Positions 21,001 through 31,510 of a stretch of DNA of 31,584 nt are shown in pieces. The position numbers and the translations under genes were made by a program. Source of the stretch: Euprymna scolopes (Eukaryota; Mollusca; Cephalopoda; Sepiida; Sepiolidae); the NCBI GenBank assembly GCA_024364805.1, contig CM044513.1:23088613-23120196 (forward strand). The letters run 5' to 3'. Below the pieces are notes generated by a model that had not been told where the DNA came from, did no database searches, and saw only the letters and a list, made by a program, of their open reading frames with translations. The first letter of the stretch is position 1, and each line of letters starts with the position of its first letter.

Positions 21001-22817
21001 TGGAAAGGTCACTCACTCACCTTGTCCACCATTTTAATATAACTATAGTCCAGTTCTTTAAGAAACCAAAACTGCCTCTAGTTCTTTTGGGCTTTACAAC
21101 CATTCATTGAGCAGGTAACAGGAAAACAGGCTCATAGAGTTTACCCTATGGAAGTTAAACAAACTGTGAACACTCACTAAGGGACTAGACTAGACGAAAG
21201 AAAAATGCTTCTCTCTTACAAAAGTGTCACAATTGTTGTTTCGGGTTATGAAATATGCAGGATATACACTAATATACTTCTGACCAGCAACTAATCGCCA
21301 CTACCTGCCACGATATTTGAATAATTTGCTTTTGTCACAGATTTTTTTCCAAGTGTAATAAATCCTCATTAAATAATCAAACTTTGATTTCCATACAGAC
21401 TTCCTAGCGGTCTGCTAACAACGCAAGTTTAGCACCAAGTTGTCTGCTCAACGTTTTTTAAACTTACACAATCATGTGATATATCATCTGTGAAAGACAA
21501 GGAGTTAGAAACGTAGTTCCTGTACCTTTGCAAAGTTGAGTCTATTTTTTCCATTAAGCACTCGATTTCGTTCGCCTTTCAGATAAAAGCAACGTAAAAA
21601 TCTTTCAAAAATGCTTTCAAGTTGTGTTTTTAGAAGCACTCTCGCAACTTCACATGGCTTAAAGATTGATGTAGTTGAGGTGCAAACAAAAAGAAAGTTT
21701 TACTTACAATGAGTCAAGAAATTATTTTTTCGAATTTTATTTTAAGCAAATAATTTCCGGCTGAATTTCGTTTTAATCCGAAGTTCTTTTCAGTTTTAAT
21801 CGTGCTGTTGAATCGGCGTACTTTTTCTTTGCTGTTAATTGGAAGTTTGGTTGAAATCGAGTTTTGTTTTGTCTTTCCCCCCTCGCTGCGGTTAATTTGT
21901 AGTATTGCTAAATTTTAGTTTATTTTCATTTGTTTGTGAAGTAGACCCTTGTGAGGCTCGAGTTCGTCGTGCCAGTTGCTTTAAATCAATCATATGTCAA
22001 AAGGAAACATGAAACTTCGACTCTATTAAATTTTTGCTGGGTCCATGTTAATTATGGGCAGTTTACTTTGTCAAGTCAATTGTTAAACGCGAAATCGTGA
22101 AAGCAAATGCAGATATGTTGTGTGTTGATATACTTTGAAAACACACTACCTGCTTGAAATGCTTACTATAAATACCGCCATGCTGGAAAACTAGACATCA
22201 TATCAAAGCCGCAAACATCACCGCACGTGCCACGGCCGCACCAGTTTAAGATGATTAAGCCTGCAACACGCACATTTAAAAAGAAAACTCAACACCTGAA
22301 CATTATTGAAAAAGTCAAACAAGTCGAACCCGAGATGAGCTGCAACACGCACATGAAAAAAACTCAACGATGATCAACTCAACAGATAGGAAACTCAATC
22401 TATTCGAACGACGCACATAACACAAGTACTGACTAACTTGTAATTGTCACTCAAGGCTTAGTTGCAAGCTTTGTATAACTGACATCGACCACAGTGTACA
22501 CTCAATCTCGACAATTATCAATACAACACGGACGATACAATCAGAAAGTGCAGATATACTTGCACCTATCTATTGAACTCTTCAGATGCGCGTGTAGACT
22601 AAAAATGTGAGCAATCGGGCAAACTCACTTGCACTCACCGTTCATTTTCAATCAACAACGCCAAGCCACGTACACCAGCGAACTTTCTCATAAATCGTTC
22701 AGATCCACATGCACTCATTCGACGATTCTTTCAACGACATTCCGAGATATCTGCAGATATTTTTGGCATTGTTTCTTAAATAATTGATTTATAATCAATA
22801 ATCCAGTAGAAGGAGCT
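21001..22817. other. Interior of the repeat pair, right part; unassigned
   Basis: About 1.8 kb. The first 100-150 bases probably include the CR1-like 5' UTR. The rest contains no recognisable coding motif. A short near-duplicated phrase (CTGCAACACGCACAT, followed by AAAACTCAAC) occurs at about 22261 and 22340. Confidence 0.5.
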
Positions 22818-23907
22818 TGCGCCGTTTAAACAAGAAAGACAACTTCTTCCTTAAATCAACAGTTAACTTCCTTTTGGCATATCAGTCTGCTGGTATGAAC
22901 TATCTTATTCTTATAACAGTGTAATACTACTTGCTGGAACTATTAATATTATTCTTTTTTCTAACAGCACAAGGTTGCTCGCTGTAAATATAAAAATAAT
23001 ATGACGCTTTTATCGTGCAATTAGTAATAAATCGAATTGCATAAAGATACAACAATGTTATCGCATACCTTTTAGTTTACTGCGCATAATTCTATTGCGA
23101 CATGTCGTAACCCATTGCCAAAATGTTGTTGGCATAGAACGATCAGCTTATATTACACCCGCGATCGGAAGAGGACAGTATGCAGTTTTCCTCCTCGATC
23201 GAAAGTTTGAAATAGATTATAGAGAAATTATAAAAAATCTACGGGCGATAAATTGTGCAAAAATATAATTACACGCACATCAAGTATCATTGCGAACGGA
23301 CGGATATGAATTTTGGAATTTTACCATCACGCCACTTAAGATATAGTCGCAACATAAAGACACAACGACGGCGACATTTTTCCTCTAAGCCAAAAACCGA
23401 TATATGTCTACAACTATGCCTGCTCAGTTCAGATATGTAGACTCACACGGCAACGCCAGCAGTTGGTCTCGGAGTGGCGGCCGTCTCCGGGGGCGGTCAA
23501 TCTCTCGGCCACCGACGGCTACATCAATTCAGAAAGTTTTCTTAATTACGCCTACATGCGATACAACGGTCCTAGCAGCACTATAATACTTAACAAATCT
23601 ACTCTATATGTTCCGAAATCGTACTCATCCTCCTACAGTTTTAAGGGCCTTCTTGTCGTTTTCAGCACCTTCGTACAGTTCCCAGCACTCTTCCCAGCGA
23701 CGACAGTAAAAGGGGCCCAGTTTGAACACAAGCATCGTGCCAGCTTTAGCACAAGGCATGCAACTTTCTTTTATTTACGTTTCGGTAAATAAAATTGGAT
23801 ATTTTTTTTTTATTTTCACAACAATACAATTGCGTTTTATCCTCTATTTTTTCATATCGTTTATCTTTTCTTACCTGTATTAGATTTTGCTGTGGAGTCG
23901 ATTGTCA
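22818..23907 (+). repeat. Right copy of the 1.1-kb direct repeat (LTR-like)
   Basis: Starts TGCGCCGTTTAAACAAG, aligning with TGTAGCAGTTTCAACAAG of the left copy, and ends near GTCGATTGTCA. Shared landmarks are listed under the left copy; AAGCCAAAAACCGATATATG and ATCAATTCAGAAAGTTTTCT are identical. A GGTAAATAAA sequence at about 23785 is polyadenylation-signal-like. Open frames of 109 and 60 codons here (23463-23792, 23404-23586) are not retained in the left copy and are not counted as genes. Confidence 0.8.
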
Positions 23908-23980
23908 CCGACGGTCGACCTATGAATCAGCATTGTCTTTTCTGCGTGTATTTTTCAAAAGTAAATAAATAACGTAATTA

Positions 23981-24535
23981 TTCTATTATATAACAGGCAA
24001 AATATGTGTGCGTGTGTGTTTGTATATCTCACAAACCACTTTTAACAGAAACGACGTATCCTGTTGGAATTGTTATCATTTTGAACTCGACACCTGCGGG
24101 CGAAAAATATCTAAACACTGGCTAAAAACATTAATTCCTTCACGTTAAATTAGGCAGTTTTTTACAAGGAGGAGTCGTTTTTTCGCCGACACTTTGCAAG
24201 TTATCGTCATCGTTGGATTGAATTCGCTTAATTCCAACGCTCTTGACTTCCGGTCGCGCTAGAGAGACATCGGCAAAGTCGTCAAGTCGTTTACCTCCTT
24301 CGCGTTATGGGTTCGAGCCTGCCTACCTATTACCACTTTTTCCTATCCTCCAGAACTGCCTTCTGTTGTTTTCTCCCCCCGCTACTACCATATTTGTCTT
24401 AACACCTCTTCCCCACCGCAACACAGAGGAATACCACTACTATACCACTTTAATTAACACCCTTTAATTCCACCACCCTGGGGTTTATTGCTACACTACC
24501 TCCACGCACCCGGGCTATGTCGGGTGCCCCCACTT
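23981..24535 (+). repeat. Dispersed repeat R1, plus-strand copy 1
   Basis: Begins TTCTATTATATAACAGGCAA with a TGTGTGCGTGTGTGTTTG block, then TTTTTTCGCCGACACTTTGC, ATGGGTTCGAGCCTGCCTAC, a pyrimidine-rich stretch, and CCCGGGCTATGTCGGGTGCC just before the next copy. Homologous by ordered blocks to the minus-strand copy at 3991-4434. Confidence 0.75.
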
Positions 24536-25034
24536 GTTTATTATAAGCAAAGGCAAAATGTTTGTGTGTGTGTTTATGTCTGCCAACAACTTTTGATAGA
24601 CACGTCGTACCGTGAAAAAATTGGTAGAGTTTTTAAGTTTAATACTCCGGACGACTCATATCCAAGAATTTGCCAAAATATCAACATTTTTTTCCGTGAA
24701 CTGTGCTCTTTTTTACCGGGGGGGGGATCACTTTTTTCGTCGAGATTTTTGCAAGTCAATCTAACCTTGCGTCAACGTCACATAAAACGCGTTATTTCAA
24801 CCGCCCATGATGACACAATCGCAAGGGTACATCGATAAAACCGTTTGCTTTTTCGCCCTCTTTTTTTCCTCTTGTGTGTCATGGGTACGAACCTTTTTAC
24901 TACTCCAAATTATTATTATTTTTTTTTTTTTTGCTCACGCGCAAGTGCTTGCTGCTTTCATGTTTTTTTTTTTTTGCTCAAAAAGCATTTACACACATCT
25001 TCAAACATCTGGACAACGCCGGTCACCCATACTA
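24536..25034 (+). repeat. Dispersed repeat R1, plus-strand copy 2
   Basis: Begins TTTATTATAAGCAAAGGCAA, followed by TGTTTGTGTGTGTGTTTATG, AAAAAATTGGTAGAGTTTTT, a run of G, CACTTTTTTCGTCGAGATTT, CATGGGTACGAACC, two poly-T runs with TTTGCTCA, and ends GGACAACGCCGGTCACCCAT then ACTAGT. Frames read through it are low-complexity and unsupported. Confidence 0.78.
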
Positions 25035-25231
25035 GTCTATTATAAACAAGGAAATGTATGTGTGTTTGTATGTATGTTAAACATTTTGAGAGACACCAGG
25101 AACAATGAAAAATTTGGTATTCTTAGAAAGATCAGATTTTCTGAAAAAATATTCGTAAAACCTGCCAAAATGATTAATTATGTCTGCATAGAATGGTGGA
25201 AATATAAACTAGTAGTAGGTCCGGCACATAG

Positions 25232-25232
<1 letters not shown>
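25035..25232 (+). repeat. Dispersed repeat R1, plus-strand copy 3, truncated
   Basis: Begins GTCTATTATAAACAAGGAAA then TGTATGTGTGTTTGTATGTA and AATTTGGTATTCTTAGAAAG. It reaches AAACTAGTAGTAGGTCCGGC and stops at the (AT)n tract. Confidence 0.72.

Positions 25233-25308
<76 letters not shown>
25233..25308. repeat. (AT)n microsatellite
   Basis: About 76 bp of pure AT between R1 copy 3 and the 54-bp minisatellite. Confidence 0.98.
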
Positions 25309-25310
<2 letters not shown>

Positions 25311-25670
25311 TATCACCAATTATATACTAGCAGAAGGAACGGCATCACCCGTTAATGAATGAGGCATGTGGAAATATATACTAGCAAAGAACCGGCAAAA
25401 TAAATAAATATATATGGCGTCGCTCAGTATCGCCCGGCGTCGTCCAACATTGCCTTGAATTTAATGAGAGTGGTGGAAATATATACTAGCAGAAATATTG
25501 GTGTCGCTCGGGATTGAATGAGAGAGGTGGAAATATATACAAGCTGAAATATAGGTGTCGCACGTGATTGAATGAGGCATGTGTACTAGCAGAAGAACCG
25601 GCATCGCCAGGAATTGATTGAGACAGGTGTAAATATATACTAGCACAACACCTGGCGTCACCCGGCTTCT
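25309..25670 (+). repeat. 54-bp minisatellite
   Basis: Units read roughly GGAAATATATACTAGCAGAA, then ACCGGCGTCGCCCGG, then AATTGAATGAGAGAGGT. The CTAG (CAAG in one unit) core recurs at 25327, 25381, 25486, 25540, 25586 and 25640, so spacing is 54, 105 (one unit expanded or two fused), 54, 46 and 54. Its GCCGG...ACTAG pairing recalls the end of repeat R1 next door. Confidence 0.85.
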
Positions 25671-26291
25671 TTGGCACATTTTAAATATCATGTACATTGT
25701 TCAAGTAATGTGTAGTCTTTATTTGTCACATGTCATAACTCACGTACAATGATCATTAATGATGTATACTTATTTGACACATTCCAAATATTACGTACAC
25801 TGATCAAGTAATGTTAAGTGCTTTTTTGATCACATTGGAAAAATTAGAAAAATTGAGGAAGTAATGTTGATTGCTTATTTTTCACATTCCTAAAATCACA
25901 TAAATTGGTAAAGAAATGCAGAGTTCTTGTTTGTCACATTTCCAATATTACATAGATTTTAAAGTATTGCTAAATGCTTAACTTTCACATTCCAAAAAAG
26001 GTAAATTTACCATGTAATGCTAGGTGCCTATTTGTCACAGTCCAAAAAACACGTAAAATGAGCAAGTTATGAGGGACGTTTATTTGTCACATTTCTAAAA
26101 TCACGTGAATTAAAGAAGTAATGTTGAGTTACTAAATTTCACATCCTAAAAGTTTGGTAAATTGATCAAGAAATGTTGAATGATTATTTGCCATATTCAA
26201 AAAATCAGGTCAAAAGATCAAATAATGCTGAGTTCTTATTTCTCACATTCTAAAATCACCTAAATTTATCAAGTATTACTAGGTGCTTATT
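25671..26291 (+). repeat. 52-bp tandem repeat, about 12 copies
   Basis: Consensus is about TTTGTCACATTCCAAAAAT, CACGTAAATTGATCAAGTAA, TGTTGAGTGCTTA. The CACATT core falls at 25675, 25727, 25778 and so on to 26244, an average step of 51.7 bp. Copies are diverged from each other by many substitutions, so the array is old. No unique spacers lie between units, so it is not CRISPR-like. Confidence 0.9.
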
Positions 26292-26498
26292 TAAAATAAA
26301 CACTCCGGAGTGTGTTTATTTCAACATCCAACAAAGATATCATATTATAAAATGACATACTTTTTTTTAATGTATTTATGTATAAATTTGGAAATAAAAC
26401 TGTAGTCATTTGCTGGAATTGATGGTGTTTCTATAAAAATCAAAGGTAATGGGAGGAGGTTAAAAATTAATATGTTTTTGTCACTTTCCAAAAATCAC
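26292..26498 (+). repeat. Interruption with one isolated 150-bp-type unit and one 52-bp-type unit
   Basis: 26367-26459 (AATGTATTTATGTATAAATT ... GATGGTGTTTC ... AATGGGAGGAGG) resembles the about 150-bp unit at 27.1-28.1 kb. 26474-26498 (TTTTTGTCACTTTCCAAAAA) resembles the start of the 52-bp unit. A short perfect palindrome, CACTCCGGAGTG, lies near 26310. Confidence 0.65.
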
Positions 26499-26705
26499 AT
26501 ATATCTGACCACAAAGGATGTAGACGAGATGCGTACGCTATTTGAGGACATATTGTGTTATCTAATAAAAGAAATATATCTGACAAAATACGATATAAAT
26601 AAGGTGCGTATCTTATTTGAGAATATATTGTAAAATCTAAAAAAGTATATATCTAATGAAGATATAAACGAGGTGAAAAAACAAAAGCAGCGTATTTGTG
26701 AGGTA
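26499..26705 (+). repeat. About 70-bp tandem repeat, 3 copies
   Basis: Phrase TATATCTGAC...GATATAAACGAGGTGCGTATC...TATTTGAG...ATATTGT recurs with starts near 26499, 26574 and 26647. The third copy is more diverged. Confidence 0.75.
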
Positions 26706-26744
26706 CATAAGTTATTAAAACCGAAAATTACCTAATATTTTATG

Positions 26745-27085
26745 TCGTTAGTTGTCACATTCCAAAAGTCATGTATATTGGTGAATTAACGTTTACTAAT
26801 CATTCATCATATTCCAAAAATCACCTAAATTCATAAAAAATATGAGTGCGTAATTAGCACGGAAGAAAGATGTCAAATTACAAAAATCACTAGATTGATA
26901 AAGTAATGTGCAGTGCTTAGTTTTCAGATTAAAATATGACGTAAATTGATCAAGTTACGTGTAGAGGTTATTTGTTAAATTCCGCAAATAGGGTTAATTA
27001 ATCTATAAATGTTTAGCGCTTATTTGCCATATTCCGGAAATCCGGTTAATTGATCAACTAATGTTTACAGCTTATTTTTCATATT
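26745..27085 (+). repeat. 52-bp tandem repeat, second block, about 6-7 copies
   Basis: The same unit as 25671-26291 resumes with GTTGTCACATTCCAAAAGTC, then degraded copies, ending with TTTGCCATATTCCGGAAATC and TTTTTCATATTAGTG. Confidence 0.8.
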
Positions 27086-28110
27086 AGTGAATCAAGAGTG
27101 GCCTGATCACTGTTGTTTCTCAATGTATCTATGTATTTATTTGTAAAACCTGCTGAGTAATCTTTGGAAAATGACATTTTTTTTTCAATAATGTTGTTGT
27201 CGTTTTGGGAGAAAAGATGACACACGGTAATGTGGAATTTTATAGTTATGGAAAGGTTGCCTTATCACTGTATTTATTTATTAATGTAAAACCCCTGCTG
27301 AGGTATTATTTTAAACTGAAATAATTTTTCTTAAAGTTATACTGCAGATGGCGTGACAAGGAAGGAACCGCAGTGATGCGGAATTTATATATGAGAAAAG
27401 TGTTGCCTAATCGCTAATCGTGACAATTTATTTGATTTAATTTTTAAAATTTGTTAAGTCATCTTCCTGTAATGGCAATATTGCTCTGAAAATTATGATG
27501 TTGCTTGTGAGGAAGGTGAAACACGGAATTATTTAAATTTATGTTCAAGCAACCCTTGTCTTATTCTTTTATACTTTCATTGTATTTATGTATTTAATAA
27601 GAAATTTTGCTGAATCATCATTTCTCAAAAATCAAAATCATAGTGCCAGTTATTTGGTGAGAAACACTAATGTCATATAATAATGGCGGGGAGCAAGAGT
27701 TAACTTACTTTTCCGTGACAATTCACTTAAGTACATATTGAGAAAATCTGCTGAATCATATTCCAAAAATGAAATAATCTTACTAAAAAACATGGTGTCG
27801 GTGTTGGGCAAGGAACATTAAACAACATGTTGAAATTAATGAAGCAGCAAGTGTTTCCTAATCTATAACCGTGTTAATGTATTTATGTATTAATTTAGAA
27901 ACCCCGCTATGTCATCTTTCAGAAATGTCGCTAGTACTTGTGATGGGAGGAGAAACACAGTAATGTCGAATGTTAGGATGAAACAAATGTTGTCTAATCA
28001 CTAAATAAGAAATATATTTATGCCTTTTATTCGAAATCCTAATGATAAATCTTCCAATAATTACTTAATTTTTCTTAAAATTATGATGACTGAGAAATTA
28101 AGTTGCATAC
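27086..28110 (+). repeat. About 150-bp tandem repeat, about 7 copies
   Basis: Recurring phrases: TTGCCTAATCACT, AATGTATTTATGTATTAATT, CCTGCTGAATCATCTTTC, ATTATGATGTCG, GGAGGAAACACAGTAATGT. The TGCTGA-like core occurs near 27151, 27296, 27452, 27608, 27749 and 27905, with steps of 145, 156, 156, 141 and 156 bp, and a last partial unit around 28000-28110. No open frame runs through the array, so this is satellite-like DNA. Confidence 0.88.
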
Positions 28111-28144
28111 GTTGTACAATACCTGTGGAGAATACGTTAAATTG

Positions 28145-28832
<688 letters not shown>

Positions 28833-28840
28833 CTTATTAT

Positions 28841-29742
28841 TAGGTATGGGCAAAAATGGGCGGCCCTAGTTTGGAAGCCGATTTATCATAATTTTTTGTA
28901 GGTTTCCGACTACCTTTTGATTGTATTTGAAAGATTAAGGACTAACCTTAATTTTCAAAAGGAAAAAAACATGTGTGCACGTGAAAAAAAGCCATGACAA
29001 TGTTTTCACAGCGAGCTACCCAATTTAGCTAAATTTTGAAGTTAAATAAATTCATTGTATAAAACCTTTAAAAAATAAATGGTAGTGTTATGGGTCTATT
29101 TCAAAGATAATTAGTAACGTAAAGTCTTCAAATATTTAATTAAATAAACAAAAACACTTTGTCGGTACAAAACATAAATTAATTAGCCCAAAACCGTGTG
29201 ATTCTGGCGTTCACAAAACGCAACAAACTAAAACTTTGTAAACACGAAAATTACGAAGGCCCTATATTTAAGGCAGTCGAAAGACTGTGAAAATAACGTC
29301 ATGTAAGTAAAAGGAAGGGATTTCTTTTTCCCCTGTCGCGCATCCGTAATTCCTTTTTTGAAGGTTGGTATTAATTTTTGCATATTTTAATTTAATTATT
29401 TTTCTATGTTCGTAATTTTAAATATATTTTTTCTTAATTATTTTTCAATATTATAAAAAAATAGATTATGCCGAAAGTTTCACATTCTTGCGAACAAGGA
29501 AATTATTAAAATATTACATATAAATATTATGCGAAACCCGTAATCAAAAAAAAAAGAGAAATATTTTTTGCAATTATAATTTTTTTGTGTGACAATATTA
29601 AATAAGCAATGTAAATATCGGTAGTTCGAGAAATTAATTTTCTTCGAGTTATATAGAATTCATTAATACGGATTTAGGGGTTATTTTGTAATGTTTTCAT
29701 AAAATTATTTTATTTTATTTTTATTGTTACAAAGTACGATGC

Positions 29743-29801
<59 letters not shown>

Positions 29802-30062
29802 AAAAATAAAGTATTGCGTTTTTTATTTACTACTAAAACCTATAACTTTAGTAAAGGTATTTTTGGTTTTAAAAAATAATACATTTCCAATTGGTCTTAA
29901 ATAAAAATAATTAATTCATTATATTTCGAGATCATCATTTGATAAATACTAAAGATTTCATTAAAATTGGTTAATTTCTGATTTTTGGTGATTTTTCAAG
30001 TAAAGGGAGGGGTCAACATGTTTATACATTTTGACCACCGGCATGCATTTTGCCCGTACCTA
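28841..30062. mobile_element. Non-autonomous hAT transposon (1222 bp)
   Basis: The left end TAGGTATGGGCAAAAATGGG and the complement of the right end, TAGGTACGGGCAAAATGCAT, match at 15 of the first 16 positions. They resemble the general hAT terminus (C/T)AGG..TGGGCAAA. Immediate flanks are CTTATTAT (28833-28840) and CTTATAAT (30063-30070), 7 of 8 identical, as expected for the 8-bp target duplication of hAT elements. The interior is AT-rich, includes an (AT)n tract at 29753-29798, and shows no transposase, zinc finger or dimerisation motif, so mobility would have depended on a transposase in trans. Confidence 0.82.
29753..29798. repeat. (AT)n microsatellite inside the hAT element
   Basis: About 46 bp of AT, lying within the transposon and therefore arisen or expanded there. 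Confidence 0.97.
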
Positions 30063-30070
30063 CTTATAAT

Positions 30071-31476
30071 ATAAGAAAAAATCGTACAAACAACAAAATA
30101 TTAACGTATAAAAAATTATTTGCTTTAAACAAAAGGAGAAATAAATTAAAATTTCTGCGCAATAAAAAATCTACTGACTATATGTTTTCTGACCTGCAAA
30201 AGAACGTACAAAATAGGACGAGGATTGTTATTAAGCGTATACAGCAGTCAATCCTCTTTTTCACCACCTACGGCCAGATGCTCACTTCCACCCACTTGAA
30301 ATGAATGACTGTTTTCAAGACACGCCTCTGTTTGCATAACTTACGCTACAGACTTGAAATATAAAACATATCTAATCTGTTACTAAAGTCGGTGGAAAAA
30401 TATGTGATTTAGTTTACCATCCCAAAATGATCTAACACAACACGCTACTTATATATAAGTCACATCATACTTAAAATTAATATTGTTATCACAGCTTAGA
30501 AGGTTGATTTCCTGTCCAAAATCAAATTCGGAATCTATTATGAATGATGTTTTCTTTTCTCTACGATCGCTTCCGCACAAAACCACGCTTACTGTACTTG
30601 CAATGTTACTGTCGTAGTAAGTGGTCATCTAAGCATAAGACGATTGTTCTTCCTGCAAAATGTCCACTAAAAACCGTATAGTTAGTAAAACTCTCCATGA
30701 ATTCTCCTTCCTATGATAATACATAAAATTAAACAAAGCATCCAGTAAGCGGACGTCATTCCTAGAGCAAGTTTCCATAGAACACAATAGTACGCGGTTG
30801 CTACTAAGCTGAGTACAAGATATAGTTTATTTAGAAATATAAATCTCTAAAACTATTTAAATAAAGATAAAAAGTTAATATGGTATTAAATTCATACTGA
30901 TCTGCAGAAAATCACCGGCACCACTGAGTTGTTATAACAAATAAAGAGTAGGCAAAACTAATTCCAATATCTAACCGTTGTAAAAATACGGCCTTCTATA
31001 TTAGATTCAGCTAGGATTGATCAGGAGTTTGCTAGTTGCGTTGCTACGATGAGTTAACATATGTCCTTATGACATTTTTTGTAACAGATTTTGATACAAT
31101 GTAAAAAAATGATTCCTACTAAAAATATGTTTTCTTTTGACATGCCACTTGTATGCCTCAGTGCACTCTGGATACCTATGCACCGCAATAGTTCATAATT
31201 CGACAATGTGTAGAGAAAATAATAGAAACTATGTAGACACAATTCCGGAACACATATAATTGTTCGTAATAATATTATCACTTGAGTTTTTTCACACTAC
31301 TTTTGTATATTTATTTTTTAAAAATGCTTAAGAGATTTAACACCTAATCCGCAAAAAAACCCCAAACATTATAAAACGTAGAAATTAAAATAAATAATAA
31401 TGTTTTTAGTCTCGAAAACTGAAACCTATACCTCCTCATAAAAACACGTTATACCTGTTTCACACTAATATTTATT

Positions 31477-31477
<1 letters not shown>
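30071..31477. other. AT-rich non-coding stretch
   Basis: About 1.4 kb with no recognisable gene or element. An open frame at 30050-30304 (plus, 84 codons) starts inside the hAT terminal repeat and is Lys/Asn-rich with no motif. A 75-codon minus frame at 31054-31281 likewise shows nothing. Confidence 0.55.

Positions 31478-31510
<33 letters not shown>

Larger units (their letters stand above)
15881..23907 (+). mobile_element. Candidate old LTR element (or repeat pair) with no recognisable gag/pol, invaded by a CR1-like LINE
   Basis: Two direct repeats of about 1.08-1.09 kb (15881-16963 and 22818-23907) bracket about 5.9 kb. Both begin with TG in equivalent alignment positions, the right copy follows a short purine run (AGAAGGAGC, 22808-22816), and a TGG lies just after the left copy (16968), as expected for a primer binding site. 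These are weak LTR-like signs. The interior outside the nested LINE is about 2.2 kb, with no gag, protease, reverse transcriptase or integrase that I can recognise, and no convincing target-site duplication. The copies differ by roughly a quarter to a third by eye plus indels, so this is an old fossil. Orientation is inferred. It may equally be two independent copies of one non-coding repeat. Confidence 0.5.

Noticed and set aside
23404-23792. Two overlapping open frames (60 and 109 codons) in the right 1.1-kb repeat
   Set aside because: The aligned left copy does not keep either frame, and no protein family is recognisable.
24488-25355. Open frames of 116 and 182 codons with Phe- and Tyr/Ile-rich segments
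   Set aside because: They read through poly-T runs and the (AT)n tract within repeat R1 and are not shared between R1 copies.
25671-27085. Regular repeat spacing considered as a CRISPR array
   Set aside because: The repeats are contiguous without unique spacers, strongly diverged, and lie in an evidently eukaryotic context; this is a minisatellite.
30050-30304. 84-codon Lys/Asn-rich open frame
   Set aside because: It begins inside the right terminal repeat of the hAT element and shows no recognisable domain.
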